A stretch of 64,000 nucleotides of DNA from Actinacidiphila acidipaludis (GTDB taxonomy: Bacteria > Actinomycetota > Actinomycetes > Streptomycetales > Streptomycetaceae), in NCBI RefSeq assembly GCF_019890725.1, contig NZ_JAINZZ010000012.1:80779-144778 (forward strand), written 5' to 3'. Below, in pieces: positions 48,243 to 57,157 of this stretch (position 1 is its first letter; every line of letters starts with the position of its first letter). The notes beneath the pieces were generated by a model. It saw nothing but the letters and a program-made list of their open reading frames with translations, was not told where the DNA came from and searched no databases. Both the position numbers and the translations under genes were made by a program.

Positions 48243-50585
48243 TCACACCCGGTTGGGCGGGACGCGGGTGCTGCCGGCCGGACCCGCGGTGCCGGGTGCC
48301 GCCGCCACCGGCGCCGCGAGCGGCCGGGCCAGGGCCACCACGCTCTCGTCCAGGCGCTGCAGATGGCGCAGGACGCGGAAGGTGACCGTCTGGGACGGCA
48401 CCACCGCCGGACCCGATCCCTCCAGCATGGAGGCGATGCTGGGCCCGGTCTGGACCTCCGCCGGCTTCCCGTCCTGGTCGTCGGCGGCGGCCGTGGCGGC
48501 CTGCTTGCCCGGGCCCTTGCCGTCGTGCGTGCCGATGGTCTCGATGAGCACGTCGAGATTGTGCTCCAGCCGCAGGCCGACCGCCGCCAGCCGTGGATCG
48601 GCGGCCACGCTGCGGCTGAACGGGACGAGTTCGGCCGTCGCCGCCAGCGACCGCACGTGGTACGCGCAGGTCTCCAGCAGCGCCACCACGTACTGCGCGG
48701 TGCGGCGCCGGACCCGCAGCGGGGTGAAGGGGTGGGTGAGGGGCCCGGCCGAGCGGCGCAGGTCGTCCAGCGCGGTGTCCAGGTCGCGGGCCATGTCGAC
48801 CAGGTCCACCGCGGGCCCGCCGCTGAGCTGCCCGACCGCCGCCGTCGCCACGTCCCGGAGCCTGGCCAGCACGGTCATCAGCTGCTGGTCGGTGCGCAGG
48901 CCCGTGCGGACCGGGAGGACCAGCACGGCCGCGATCACCCCGCAGGCGGTGCCCAGCGCCGTCTCCTCGATCCGCAGCACCAGCACCGAGGCGCTGTAGG
49001 TGTGCAGCAGCGTGTAGAGCAGGCCCAGCATCGCGGTGACGAAGAACGACATCAGCGCGTAGGAGATCGGCGCGGTGAAGAACATCAGGAAGATCAGCAC
49101 CAGGACCAGCGCGAACGCCGTCCAGGTGTGCCGGCCGACCAGCCCGGCCAGCAGCACGCCCGCGACCACGCCGCCCATCGTGCCCACCAGCCGCCGGTAC
49201 CCGCGGACCAGGATCTCGCCCGTGGAGGAGGTGTTGAGGAACACCACCCAGCAGGTCAGCACCGCCCAGTACCAGCGCTGCGTGGACAGGAACTCGCCGC
49301 CCGCGATGGCCAGCGCGGAGCCGGCCGCCACCTGCAGCGCCGCACGCGTGGTGCCGCGCCGAAGCCCCGTCGGCTCCTCGGCGACCGCGGCGTCGCCGAT
49401 CAGCGACGCGTCCTCCGCCTCGATCTCCTCACGGGAGCGCGATGTCTCCGGACTGTCGTCGGAGGTGTCGCCCTCGTCGCCCAGCGCCAGCCGCAGTCCG
49501 AGCACGGACCGCGCTGCTTCGCCGATACCGCGGAACGCGTCCTGCACGGCGGTGGACCCGCGCGGCAGGTTCTCGTCGTCGCGGTAGCCCAGCAGCCGGT
49601 TGCGCACCTGCGCGACGCCCGCGCCGCGGCCGTCGGTCGCCAGCCGGGTGACCAGCAGCCGCAGCGCGCTCACCTCGGACCGCAGCAGGGCGAACACGTC
49701 GTCGTCCGCGCGCCGCACGATCGCCGGGAGGGGAACGTCGGGCAGGTGCAGGGTGAGCGTGTCGGCCCGCTCGTCACTGCGGGCGTTGATCAGCAGGATG
49801 CCCAGACGCTCCGCGGCGATCTCGGCCGCGGCGACCCGCCGCTGCAGCAGCTCCGCGGTCCGCTCCTCCTCGATGCCCTCCTCCATGCCGGCCTGGATCA
49901 TCAGCGCGGTCTCGTGGAGGCGCGCGGTGTCCCGCCGTATGTCGGCGATGGCGTCCTCCCGCTCGTCCGCGTCGGCGTCGAGGAACGCGAGCTGCGAGCC
50001 GAAGAGCTGGGCGATACGGGCGCGGAACGCCTGCCGCAGCCGCGCCAGGGACTGCTCCGGGCGCGCCGGCACCAGCAGGAAGCGCAGCAGCGCGCTGGCC
50101 GCGAACGCGACGGCGACGGTCAGGCAGAGCTTCCCCAGGGTGGCGGGCGTGGCGTGCACGAACAACGACACGAAGTACACCTGGAAGCTGATCACCCCGA
50201 GCGCGGTGCCGCGTTCGCCGAAGCGGCGGGCGTAGGCCGCGCCGAAGATCAGCAGGATGAAGAAGATGTCGCCGACCACGATGTGCGGGTTGAGCAGCGC
50301 GCCGAGCGTCACCGACAGCAGCGCCGCCGGCAGGCCCAGCGCCAGGGTGACCGCCTGGTCCCGCACCGCCTTGTCGCGGATCGCGAACGTCGACACCATC
50401 GCGGTGATGGCCCCGGCCACCATCTGCGGCACCGGAACGCTCATCAGGGCCAGCGAGAGCAGCGTCAGCCCGATCGCCCCGACCGTCCGCAGCCCGGCCG
50501 TCAGCCGCAGCAGCCCCGGATCGGAGGCCGAATACCGGTCCCAGAACGCGGCGATACGCCGCCGTGCCGCGGTCGTGCCTCTCAT
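48243..50585 (-). CDS. FUSC-family membrane protein
   Basis: The 780-residue protein has two hydrophobic blocks, each of about six helices (about residues 30-165 and 405-545), separated and followed by long helical cytoplasmic regions. This is the fusaric acid resistance/YccS-type (FUSC) architecture. FWDRYSASDPGLLRLTAGLRT starts the first block and STQRWYWAVLTCWVVFLNT lies in the second. The family is linked to aromatic-acid efflux, but here without the HlyD and outer-membrane partners used by Gram-negatives. ATG 50585 is 95 bp after the MarC gene on the same strand. Confidence 0.85.
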   Translation of the reverse strand: MRGTTAARRRIAAFWDRYSASDPGLLRLTAGLRTVGAIGLTLLSLALMSVPVPQMVAGAITAMVSTFAIRDKAVRDQAVTLALGLPAALLSVTLGALLNPHIVVGDIFFILLIFGAAYARRFGERGTALGVISFQVYFVSLFVHATPATLGKLCLTVAVAFAASALLRFLLVPARPEQSLARLRQAFRARIAQLFGSQLAFLDADADEREDAIADIRRDTARLHETALMIQAGMEEGIEEERTAELLQRRVAAAEIAAERLGILLINARSDERADTLTLHLPDVPLPAIVRRADDDVFALLRSEVSALRLLVTRLATDGRGAGVAQVRNRLLGYRDDENLPRGSTAVQDAFRGIGEAARSVLGLRLALGDEGDTSDDSPETSRSREEIEAEDASLIGDAAVAEEPTGLRRGTTRAALQVAAGSALAIAGGEFLSTQRWYWAVLTCWVVFLNTSSTGEILVRGYRRLVGTMGGVVAGVLLAGLVGRHTWTAFALVLVLIFLMFFTAPISYALMSFFVTAMLGLLYTLLHTYSASVLVLRIEETALGTACGVIAAVLVLPVRTGLRTDQQLMTVLARLRDVATAAVGQLSGGPAVDLVDMARDLDTALDDLRRSAGPLTHPFTPLRVRRRTAQYVVALLETCAYHVRSLAATAELVPFSRSVAADPRLAAVGLRLEHNLDVLIETIGTHDGKGPGKQAATAAADDQDGKPAEVQTGPSIASMLEGSGPAVVPSQTVTFRVLRHLQRLDESVVALARPLAAPVAAAPGTAGPAGSTRVPPNRV

Positions 50586-50680
50586 CGTGCTGCGCGTTCC
50601 CTTGCTTCCGGACCCGGAATCAGCATCGCACGGACGTCCGTCCGTCCGGCGAAGGCCCCCGCCTCGGCCATCGGCGCGGC

Positions 50681-51316
50681 TCAGCGATGCGCCAGCGCGG
50701 TGACGCCCAGCTCGAAGAGCCCGTCGAGGAAGAGATCCACCCCGACGGCCGCGAGCAGCAGCCCGATGAGGCGGGCGAGCAGCTCGATGGCGGTGTGGTG
50801 GGTCCGCTGCAGCAGGCCGCCGAGGATGAGCACGCACAGCAGGTCGACGGCGATGACCGAGACGTACGCCCCCACCACCGTCGAACGCCAGCTCCACGCG
50901 TCCCGCTCGGCCGCCTCGATCAGCACGGCGGTCAGCGCCAGCGGGCTGACCACGTACGGCATGAGCAGCTCCCGGACGCCGCTGGTCAGGTCCGGGGTGT
51001 CCGTGTCGCCCTCCATGCCGCCGATGTGCAGGCCGAGCACCAGCCCGACGGCGTAGAGGAAGAAGATGATCCCGCCGGCCAGGGCGAGCGCGGCCGTCGA
51101 GATGTGGAACAGCTCCAGCAGCCACGGCGAGGCGAAACCGGCGACGACCCCCACCAGCACGGCCCCGGCCGACGAGATCAGCGCGATGGTCCGCAGCTGG
51201 TCACGCGAGTGGTGCTGCGCCAGGCTCGCGAAGGCGAGGAGCACCTTCGGCGGGCCGATCACCGAGAAGAAGGTGATGAACGCGGCGGAATAGGTGAGAG
51301 TGATCATACCGGGCAT
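50681..51316 (-). CDS. MarC-family membrane protein
   Basis: The 211-residue protein has six predicted helices and MarC-family features (FFSVIGPPKVLLAFASLAQHHSRDQ, MPYVVSPLALTAVLIEA, LIGLLLAAVGVDLFLDGL). The function of this family is unsettled; the early link to multiple antibiotic resistance in E. coli was not upheld. ATG 51316 gives the usual family length; ATG 51307 is possible. Neither has a clear Shine-Dalgarno. It is upstream of the FUSC gene on the same strand and may be co-transcribed with it. Confidence 0.83.
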   Translation of the reverse strand: MPGMITLTYSAAFITFFSVIGPPKVLLAFASLAQHHSRDQLRTIALISSAGAVLVGVVAGFASPWLLELFHISTAALALAGGIIFFLYAVGLVLGLHIGGMEGDTDTPDLTSGVRELLMPYVVSPLALTAVLIEAAERDAWSWRSTVVGAYVSVIAVDLLCVLILGGLLQRTHHTAIELLARLIGLLLAAVGVDLFLDGLFELGVTALAHR

Positions 51317-51528
51317 GATGGCCAGTGCCCGGGCCCCTGCCCCGTATTGACCCCGGGCCGCCGCCCCGCGCGCCCCTTCGTCTTCCGGGCTGCCCCCGGA
51401 CCGCCGTCGCCGTCCTCCGCCCGGTGGGTGGTTGCTCGCGCCGCGGGGCAGCCCGGAAGCCGGGGGCGCGAGCCCGGCCGGGGGCGGCAAGGGACCGCGA
51501 GGGGCAGGGCAACCCCGGAAAAAAAGAC

Positions 51529-52572
51529 CTATGCGTGGAAGCCGATGTGGACGTGGTCGTGATGGGTGGGGTCGGAGAAGAACTGGTTCGGGACCGTACC
51601 CCCGGACAACTGGACCGGCCCGCCGACGTTGTCGGCCCCCGCCGCGGCCGCCGCCCGCATGAACGCCGTGATCAGGGCCCGCGACGTCGCGGGATCGACG
51701 ACGGGGTGCCCGTCGATGCGCCACACGTCGAACGCCCGCCCCAGCGGATGATCGCTGGGCCGATCCGTACCGAAGACGTCCAGCGGATGCCCGGACCGCA
51801 CGACGCTGACGGACATCCGGTACGTACCTGCCAGCCGCAGCATCGCGTCCAGCACCTCCGTGTGCACCAGCCCGCTGCGGACGTCCGCCGCCGCCGCGGG
51901 CGGAAGCTGGATCCGCGCGTCGGCCAGCACCTTGCGCTGCGTGGCGTCGAGGGGCCGTGCGGGCCCCGGCCGCGCGGGGTGCAGCGCGGTGACCTCCCAG
52001 CCCGCCGATGTGCGTGACAGGCGGACGTCCACCGTGGTGCCGCCGTCGCTGATGGTCGACCCGGTCCTGGTGGTCTGGGAGCACACCACCAGGACGCTCG
52101 CCGAGTCGGAGAGGATGCCGCCGTACTGCGCGTCGATCACCCGCACCACCGCCGCGTCGGCGGGCGGGGTGAGCGAGCCCGTCTGCGTCGCCAGCATGGC
52201 CGCCCTCGCCGCCGGGATGCCGAGCGCCCGGGCCCGCGCCGCGCGGTCGGCCACACCGCCCTTCCCGGCCGGCCACGTGCCGAACGCCTCGACCAGCCGG
52301 ACCGCGGCGACCTTGGCGGCGGGCTCGATCTCGCCGGGACCCGGCTGCCAGAGCACCGGGGCCGGCAGTGTCGGGACGGGACTGGCCGCGCCGGGCGGCT
52401 GCCCCTCGGGCGAGGTGGGGGCGTTGGTGGAGGACGACGCGGTGCCGCCGCCCGAGCACCTGGAGACCCCTGCGCCCGCGAGCCCTGCGCCGGCGAGCGC
52501 CGCCGCGAGCAGGACGGACCTGCGGCGCAGGGCGCCGGATGCACTGTCGTCGGCCGAGGGACGCCGGATCAT
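51529..52572 (-). CDS. Exported protein with M15-like peptidase domain
   Basis: The 347-residue product has an N-terminal RRR followed by a hydrophobic segment (about residues 16-36) and Cys39 after SR, which is a poor lipobox. Tat or Sec export with cell-surface retention is likely. A Thr/Pro/Ser-rich linker and a central domain of unknown type follow. The last 90 residues hold SDHPLGRAFDVW and HHDHVHIGFH, giving His275, Asp282 and His342. This matches the zinc site of M15/Hedgehog-type DD-peptidases (SxHxxGxAxD ... HxH). It may cleave peptidoglycan peptides, though overall similarity to known enzymes is low. ATG 52572 follows AGGAGCC. Confidence 0.65.
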   Translation of the reverse strand: MIRRPSADDSASGALRRRSVLLAAALAGAGLAGAGVSRCSGGGTASSSTNAPTSPEGQPPGAASPVPTLPAPVLWQPGPGEIEPAAKVAAVRLVEAFGTWPAGKGGVADRAARARALGIPAARAAMLATQTGSLTPPADAAVVRVIDAQYGGILSDSASVLVVCSQTTRTGSTISDGGTTVDVRLSRTSAGWEVTALHPARPGPARPLDATQRKVLADARIQLPPAAAADVRSGLVHTEVLDAMLRLAGTYRMSVSVVRSGHPLDVFGTDRPSDHPLGRAFDVWRIDGHPVVDPATSRALITAFMRAAAAAGADNVGGPVQLSGGTVPNQFFSDPTHHDHVHIGFHA

Positions 52573-52710
52573 GAACGGCTCCTGGAACGCGGGGGACTGC
52601 GGGCCTCGCCCAGTATCCGACGCCTCCCGCGGGGCCGCCCGCCGGCGGAGGCGGTCCGCCCAGGTACCACCCGCCCCGCGGACCGGCCGTTCCGGGCCGG
52701 GACCCGCCCG

Positions 52711-53937
52711 TCAGTGGGACGGGGCGATGGTGCCGGTGACCTCGCCGAGGCCGATGCGGGCGCCGGCCGGGCCGGGGGCCGAAGCGGTGATGGTCACCTC
52801 GTCGCCGTCCTCCAGGAAGGCGCGGGCCGTGCCGTCGCCGAGGTCGAGCGGGTCCTCGCCGTTCCAGGTGAGCTCGATCAGGGCGCCGCGGGTGTCCCGC
52901 TCCGGTCCGCTGATGGTGCCGGACGCGAAGAGGTCGCCGGTGCGCAGGCTCGCGCCGTTCACCGTCATGTGCGCCAGCATCTGCGCGTAGGTCCAGTACA
53001 TGGCCGCGAAGGGGGGCCGGGAGACCAGCCGGCCGTTGAGCCGGACCTCCAGCGTGATGTCCAGGCCGTACGGCTGCGCGGCGCGGTCGTCGAGATAGGG
53101 GAGCGGTTCGGTGTCCCGGGCCGGGGGCTCGGTGCGGGCGTGGGCGAGGGCGTCCAGCGGCACCACCCACGGGGAGACCGACGTCGCGAACGACTTGCCG
53201 AGGAACGGGCCGAGCGGCACGTACTCCCACGCCTGCAGGTCGCGCGCCGACCAGTCGTTGACCAGGCACACCCCGAACACGTGCCGGTCCGCGTCGTGCA
53301 GCGCGACCCGGCTGCCCATCGGGGACGGCGTGCCGACCACGAACCCCAGCTCCGCCTCGATGTCGAGCCGGCGCGAGGGCCCGTAGTCCGGCGCCGGGTC
53401 CGCGGGTGCCTTGCGCTGCCCGCACGGCCGGACGACCGGTGTGCCGGACACCACGACCGTGCCCGAGCGGCCGTGGTAGCCGATCGGCAGGTGCTTCCAG
53501 TTCGGGGTGAGCGGTTCGGAGCCGGGCCGGAAGATCCGGCCGAGGTTCGACGCGTGGTGCTCGGAGGCGTAGAAGTCGACGTAGTCCGCGACCTCGAACG
53601 GCAGATGGAGCCGCACCTCGGCGCGGGGGATCATCGACGGCGCGACGGCCGCCCGGTGCTCCTGCTCGGTGAGCCAGCCGGTGATCGCGGTGCGCGCCTG
53701 CCGCCACGCCGGACGGCCGGCGGCCAGCAGCGGGTTGAGCGCCGGGGCCTCCAGGAGCCCGGCGAGCTCGCCCGCCACCCCGGTGGCCCGCGCGGCCGCG
53801 CCCACGTCCAGCACGTGGTCGCCGTAGGCGACGCCGAGCCGCCGCGGGCCGCCGGGCGTGCTGAACACGCCGTACGGCAGGTTGTCCGGCCCGAACAGGG
53901 AGCCCTCGGGTACGGCGAACGGGTTCACGGCGCTCAC
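52711..53937 (-). CDS. fahA: Fumarylacetoacetase
   Basis: The 408-residue enzyme hydrolyses 4-fumarylacetoacetate to fumarate and acetoacetate, the last step of tyrosine/homogentisate degradation. Diagnostic sequences are VADYVDFYASEHHASNLGRIFR (catalytic His within SEHHA), the metal ligands in DIEAELGFVVG and LVNDWSARDLQAWEYVPLGP, and ASGTISGPE. The length matches the family. GTG 53937 has a perfect AAGGAG. Homogentisate dioxygenase and maleylacetoacetate isomerase genes are not in the window. It is divergent from the zinc-ribbon SDR gene. Confidence 0.94.
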   Translation of the reverse strand: MSAVNPFAVPEGSLFGPDNLPYGVFSTPGGPRRLGVAYGDHVLDVGAAARATGVAGELAGLLEAPALNPLLAAGRPAWRQARTAITGWLTEQEHRAAVAPSMIPRAEVRLHLPFEVADYVDFYASEHHASNLGRIFRPGSEPLTPNWKHLPIGYHGRSGTVVVSGTPVVRPCGQRKAPADPAPDYGPSRRLDIEAELGFVVGTPSPMGSRVALHDADRHVFGVCLVNDWSARDLQAWEYVPLGPFLGKSFATSVSPWVVPLDALAHARTEPPARDTEPLPYLDDRAAQPYGLDITLEVRLNGRLVSRPPFAAMYWTYAQMLAHMTVNGASLRTGDLFASGTISGPERDTRGALIELTWNGEDPLDLGDGTARAFLEDGDEVTITASAPGPAGARIGLGEVTGTIAPSH

Positions 53938-54081
53938 TGGATCTCCTTCGGTCGCCGGGGATCAGCGGAAACGCCCCGAGGGTACCGCCGGGACCGGTAC
54001 GGAACGGGTTTGGAGGAGCCGGGCGTACAAACGTAGGGTTCGCCCAAGGTACGGGGGAGCAACGGAGAGAGCAGCAGCGGG

Positions 54082-55596
54082 ATGACGGCGACCACACAGA
54101 ACGTGCACGAGCTCGGGCCGGAGGAGCACCCCTTCACGGGTCTGACCGGGATCGGCGACGCGGACGTGCCCGGGATCGACCCGGCCCGGATGGAGATCTG
54201 CCTGTCCGTCCTGGCCGAACTCGACGACCTGCCGGTCGACCACCCCGACGCCATCGCCGTTCGGCGCGCCACGGCGGGCATCTACCGGATGGTGAAGCAG
54301 CGCCGCCGCCAGGAGCGCCGCGCCGCCAAGACCGCGCACGACAGGACGGTGACCGAGGCCACGGCGACCGGCGCCGCCGACCGCATCGACGACGAGACCC
54401 GCGGCCTGCAGCTCACCACCTCGGTGACCACGCAGATCGCCGGCATCCTGCAGCGCCCGCGGTCCTGCTACATCTGCAAGAGCCGCTACGTCGAGGTGGA
54501 CGCCTTCTACCACCAGCTCTGCCAGCCGTGCGCCCAGGAGAACCGCGCCCGCCGCGACGCGCGCACCGACCTGAGCGGCCGCCACGCCCTGCTCACCGGC
54601 GGGCGCGCCAAGATCGGCATGTACATAGCCCTGCGGCTGCTGCGTGACGGCGCCCACACCACGATCACCACGCGCTTCCCGAACGACGCGGTCCGCCGCT
54701 TCAAGGCCATGCCGGACAGCGCCGACTGGATCCACCGCCTCAAGGTGGTCGGCATAGACCTGCGCGACCCCGCCCAGGTGGTCGCGCTCGCCGACTCCGT
54801 GGCCGCCGAAGGACCGCTGGACATCCTGATCAACAACGCGGCCCAGACGGTGCGCCGTTCGCCGCAGGCCTACAGCGAGCTGGTGGCCGCCGAGTCCGCG
54901 CCGCTGCCGGCCGGGGCCCTCCCCGCCCGCGAGATCTTCGGCGCCTTCGGCTCGGGCGCCCCCGCGGCCCCCGCGCTGCCCGCGCCGCGCCGCCACGGTC
55001 TCACCGCGCAGGACGTCACCGAGCTGGCCCTGGTGACCGGCTCGGCGACCATCGCCCGGATCGAGGCGGGCACCGCCATCGACGCGGGCGGCCTGGTACC
55101 CGACCTCGACGCCACCAACACCTGGGTGCAGACCGTCAGCGAGGTCGACCCGGTCGAGCTGCTCGAAGTGCAGCTGTGCAACGTGACCGCGCCGTTCGTA
55201 CTGGTGAGCCGGCTGCGCCCGTCGATGGCCGCGTCCCCGGCGCGGCGCAAGTACGTGGTCAACGTCTCGGCCATGGAAGGTCAGTTCAGCCGGGGCTACA
55301 AGGGCGCGGGGCACCCGCACACGAACATGGCCAAGGCCGCGCTGAACATGCTGACCCGCACCAGCGCCCAGGAGATGCTGGAGACCGACGGCATCCTGAT
55401 GACGGCCGTGGACACCGGCTGGATCACCGACGAGCGCCCGCACCCGGACAAGGTCCGGCTGGCCGCCGAGGGCTTCCACGCGCCGCTGGACCTCGTCGAC
55501 GGCGCGGCGCGGGTCTACGACCCGATCGTGCGCGGCGAGCTCGGCGAGGACCTCTACGGCTGCTTCCTGAAGGACTACGCGCCCTCCGCCTGGTGA
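54082..55596 (+). CDS. Zinc-ribbon SDR-like protein lacking the catalytic Tyr
   Basis: The 504-residue protein has a helical N-terminus (1-125), a four-cysteine zinc-ribbon (Cys129, Cys132, Cys147, Cys150) and an SDR Rossmann domain (about 165-490). The cofactor motif is LLTGGRAKIGMYIA and the NAG motif is NNAAQT. The Ser of the catalytic triad may be Ser396 (NVSAMEG) and the Lys is Lys418, but the Tyr four residues before it is Thr414 (THR in HTNMAK). An insertion at about 260-345 interrupts the fold. Reductase activity is thus doubtful; a binding or regulatory role is possible. ATG 54082 is divergent from fahA. The stop codon lies in a direct repeat. Confidence 0.75.
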   Translation: MTATTQNVHELGPEEHPFTGLTGIGDADVPGIDPARMEICLSVLAELDDLPVDHPDAIAVRRATAGIYRMVKQRRRQERRAAKTAHDRTVTEATATGAADRIDDETRGLQLTTSVTTQIAGILQRPRSCYICKSRYVEVDAFYHQLCQPCAQENRARRDARTDLSGRHALLTGGRAKIGMYIALRLLRDGAHTTITTRFPNDAVRRFKAMPDSADWIHRLKVVGIDLRDPAQVVALADSVAAEGPLDILINNAAQTVRRSPQAYSELVAAESAPLPAGALPAREIFGAFGSGAPAAPALPAPRRHGLTAQDVTELALVTGSATIARIEAGTAIDAGGLVPDLDATNTWVQTVSEVDPVELLEVQLCNVTAPFVLVSRLRPSMAASPARRKYVVNVSAMEGQFSRGYKGAGHPHTNMAKAALNMLTRTSAQEMLETDGILMTAVDTGWITDERPHPDKVRLAAEGFHAPLDLVDGAARVYDPIVRGELGEDLYGCFLKDYAPSAW

Positions 55597-55643
55597 CCGC
55601 CCGGGCTTCCGCCTGGTGACCGCCCGCCCCGCGGCCTGGTGAC
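55585..55643. repeat. Direct repeat over the zinc-ribbon SDR stop codon
   Basis: TCCGCCTGGTGACCGCCCG occurs at 55585-55603 and exactly again at 55608-55626 (23-bp period). A third partial copy, GCCTGGTGAC, lies at 55634-55643. Each copy repeats the gene's final Trp codon and TGA. Confidence 0.85.
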
Positions 55644-55661
55644 GCGCCGGCCCGCGGGACC

Positions 55662-56702
55662 TCAGGGTTGTGCGGGCGGCGCGGTGCTGTCGCGGACCAC
55701 CAGCTCTCCGGCCACCTCCACCCGCGTCGTCTCCGGCCGCTGCCCGCCGAGGAGGCGCAGCACCATCCGGGCGGCGACCGCGGCCATCTCGGGCAGCGGG
55801 GTGCTGACCGTGGTGAGCCGCGGCGTCACCCAGTCGGCGAAGGGCAGGTCGTCGAAGCCGACCACGCTCACGTCCTGCGGCACCCGCAGGCCCAGGGCGG
55901 CGGCGGCCCGGTAGGTGCTGAGCGCCTGCTGGTCGCTGCCGGCGAAGATCGCGGTGGGCCGTTCGGGGAGCCGCAGCAGCTCCAGGGCGTGGTGGTAGGC
56001 GGGCTCGTGCCGGAAGTCGCCGTAGCGGACCAGTTCCCGGTCGAACGGCAGACCGCCCTCCTCCAGCGCCGAGCGGTAGCCGTCGACGCGGGCCCGGGAG
56101 GACAGCCGGTCCGGCGGCCCGCCGATCACCGCGATCCTGCGGTGGCCGAGCCGGATCAGATGGCGGGTGGCGGCCAGCCCGCCGGGCCAGTTGGTGGCTC
56201 CGACCCACGGCACCCCGGACGGCGGCTCCTCCACCGGCGCGATGAGCGCGTAGGGCACCCCGAGCCGGCGCAGTTCCGCGTGGTCGGACTCGCGGAGTTC
56301 GGGGACGACCAGGATCGCCCCGCGGGTCCTGCGGGTGGCCAGCGAGTCCAGCCAGCGCCCGGCCGACGGACCGCCGCGCTCGCGCGCCGCCGAGACCACG
56401 ATGCCCATGCCGACGGCGTGCAGCGCCTCCTCCGCCCCGCGGATGAGCTCCACCGCCCACGGACCCTCCAGGTCCTTGATGACGAAGTCCAGCAGACCGC
56501 CCGGGGCGAGCGCGGTGGCGCCCGGCCGGGAGCGGGCGAGGTACCCGTGCTGCTCCAGCAGCCGCTGCACCTTCGCCCGGGTGCGGGAGGCCACGTCGGA
56601 GCGGTCGTGCAGCACCTTGGAGACGGTGGAGACCGACACCCCCGCCTGTCGGGCGATGTCGGCCAGCGTCCTGCCCGCTTCCGTCCCCGGTCCCCGCTCC
56701 AT
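55662..56702 (-). CDS. LacI-family transcriptional regulator
   Basis: The 346-residue regulator has the LacI helix-turn-helix at about residues 12-60 (LADIARQAGVSVSTVSKVLHDRSDVASRTRAKVQRLLEQHGY) and a periplasmic-binding-protein-like sugar domain (about 70-335; LLDFVIKDLEGPWAVELIRGAEEAL, AIFAGSDQQALSTYRAAAALGLRVPQDVSVVGFDDLPFA). It should bind a sugar. No sugar operon is adjacent, so its targets lie elsewhere; the GH95 enzyme about 4 kb away is a remote possibility. ATG 56702 follows GAGGGCAGAGG. A perfect 14-bp palindrome at 56807-56820 lies upstream. Confidence 0.9.
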   Translation of the reverse strand: MERGPGTEAGRTLADIARQAGVSVSTVSKVLHDRSDVASRTRAKVQRLLEQHGYLARSRPGATALAPGGLLDFVIKDLEGPWAVELIRGAEEALHAVGMGIVVSAARERGGPSAGRWLDSLATRRTRGAILVVPELRESDHAELRRLGVPYALIAPVEEPPSGVPWVGATNWPGGLAATRHLIRLGHRRIAVIGGPPDRLSSRARVDGYRSALEEGGLPFDRELVRYGDFRHEPAYHHALELLRLPERPTAIFAGSDQQALSTYRAAAALGLRVPQDVSVVGFDDLPFADWVTPRLTTVSTPLPEMAAVAARMVLRLLGGQRPETTRVEVAGELVVRDSTAPPAQP

Positions 56703-56806
56703 GCCTCTGCCCTCGCCTGCCGCGGAGCCCGCGCACCGCTGGTCCCCTGGTCCTGAGAGTATGGCGAACCCTCCGCGCGGGGGCGGCGGGCCGGCGCCGG
56801 GAGGAC

Positions 56807-56820
56807 GGACACCGGTGTCC
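56807..56820. promoter_or_regulatory. Palindrome between lacI and the truncated sigma gene
   Basis: GGACACCGGTGTCC is a perfect 14-bp palindrome, 105 bp before the lacI start. It lies 18 bp before a TAGAGT -10-like box (56839-56844) that faces the truncated sigma gene. It could be an operator for the LacI protein or a relic of the sigma gene's promoter. Confidence 0.4.
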
Positions 56821-56869
56821 CCGCGCACCGTCGGCCCCTAGAGTCTCCCCGTCGGGGGGGAGCGGTGAG

Positions 56870-57148
56870 GTGACCGGGGGACGGGCGGACGGACGGGAAC
56901 CGGCGGAACCGGCGGAACTCGCCGCGCTGGTCCGCCGTGCCCAGCGGGGGGACGCCCTGGCCACGGACGAACTGCTCGGCGTCCTGGCACCCTTCGTCGG
57001 GCGGATCTGCGGCCCGGTGGCCCTCCAGGACGCTGCGGACGCCGCGCACACTCCCTGTGTGACGGGAGTCACGCGGACGGTCACCGGCGGACGGTCACCG
57101 CGTCGTTCCCGCGCCGCAGGACAGGTGGGGCGGAGCGCCGCACGGTAA
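56870..57148 (+). pseudogene. Truncated sigma-70 factor gene
   Basis: The first 45-55 codons read as sigma-70 region 2 start, AALVRRAQRGDALATDELLG and then VLAPFVGRICGPVALQDAADAAH, after which a normal factor continues with a Gln-Glu-rich helix. Instead the frame runs into Thr/Arg-rich sequence and ends at 57148 after 92 codons. A GGGGGGAG, a GTG start and a TAGAGT -10 remain. This is best explained as a 3'-deleted ECF-like sigma gene joined to the promoter region of the following phosphatase. Confidence 0.55.
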
Positions 57149-57157
57149 CTTTGTGTC

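Noticed and set aside
46296..51056. An open frame of nearly 1600 codons on the plus strand, antisense to the stress protein, ion transporter and FUSC genes
   Set aside because: Its translation is Gln/Arg/His/Gly-rich with no domain, while the opposite strand encodes clear membrane families. High GC removes stop codons from antisense frames.
50681..54097. A minus-strand frame of over 1100 codons joining MarC to sequence antisense or out of frame to fahA and the M15-like gene
   Set aside because: Only the last 211 residues match a family (MarC). The rest is Arg/Gly/Pro-rich shadow sequence of fahA and its neighbour in another frame.
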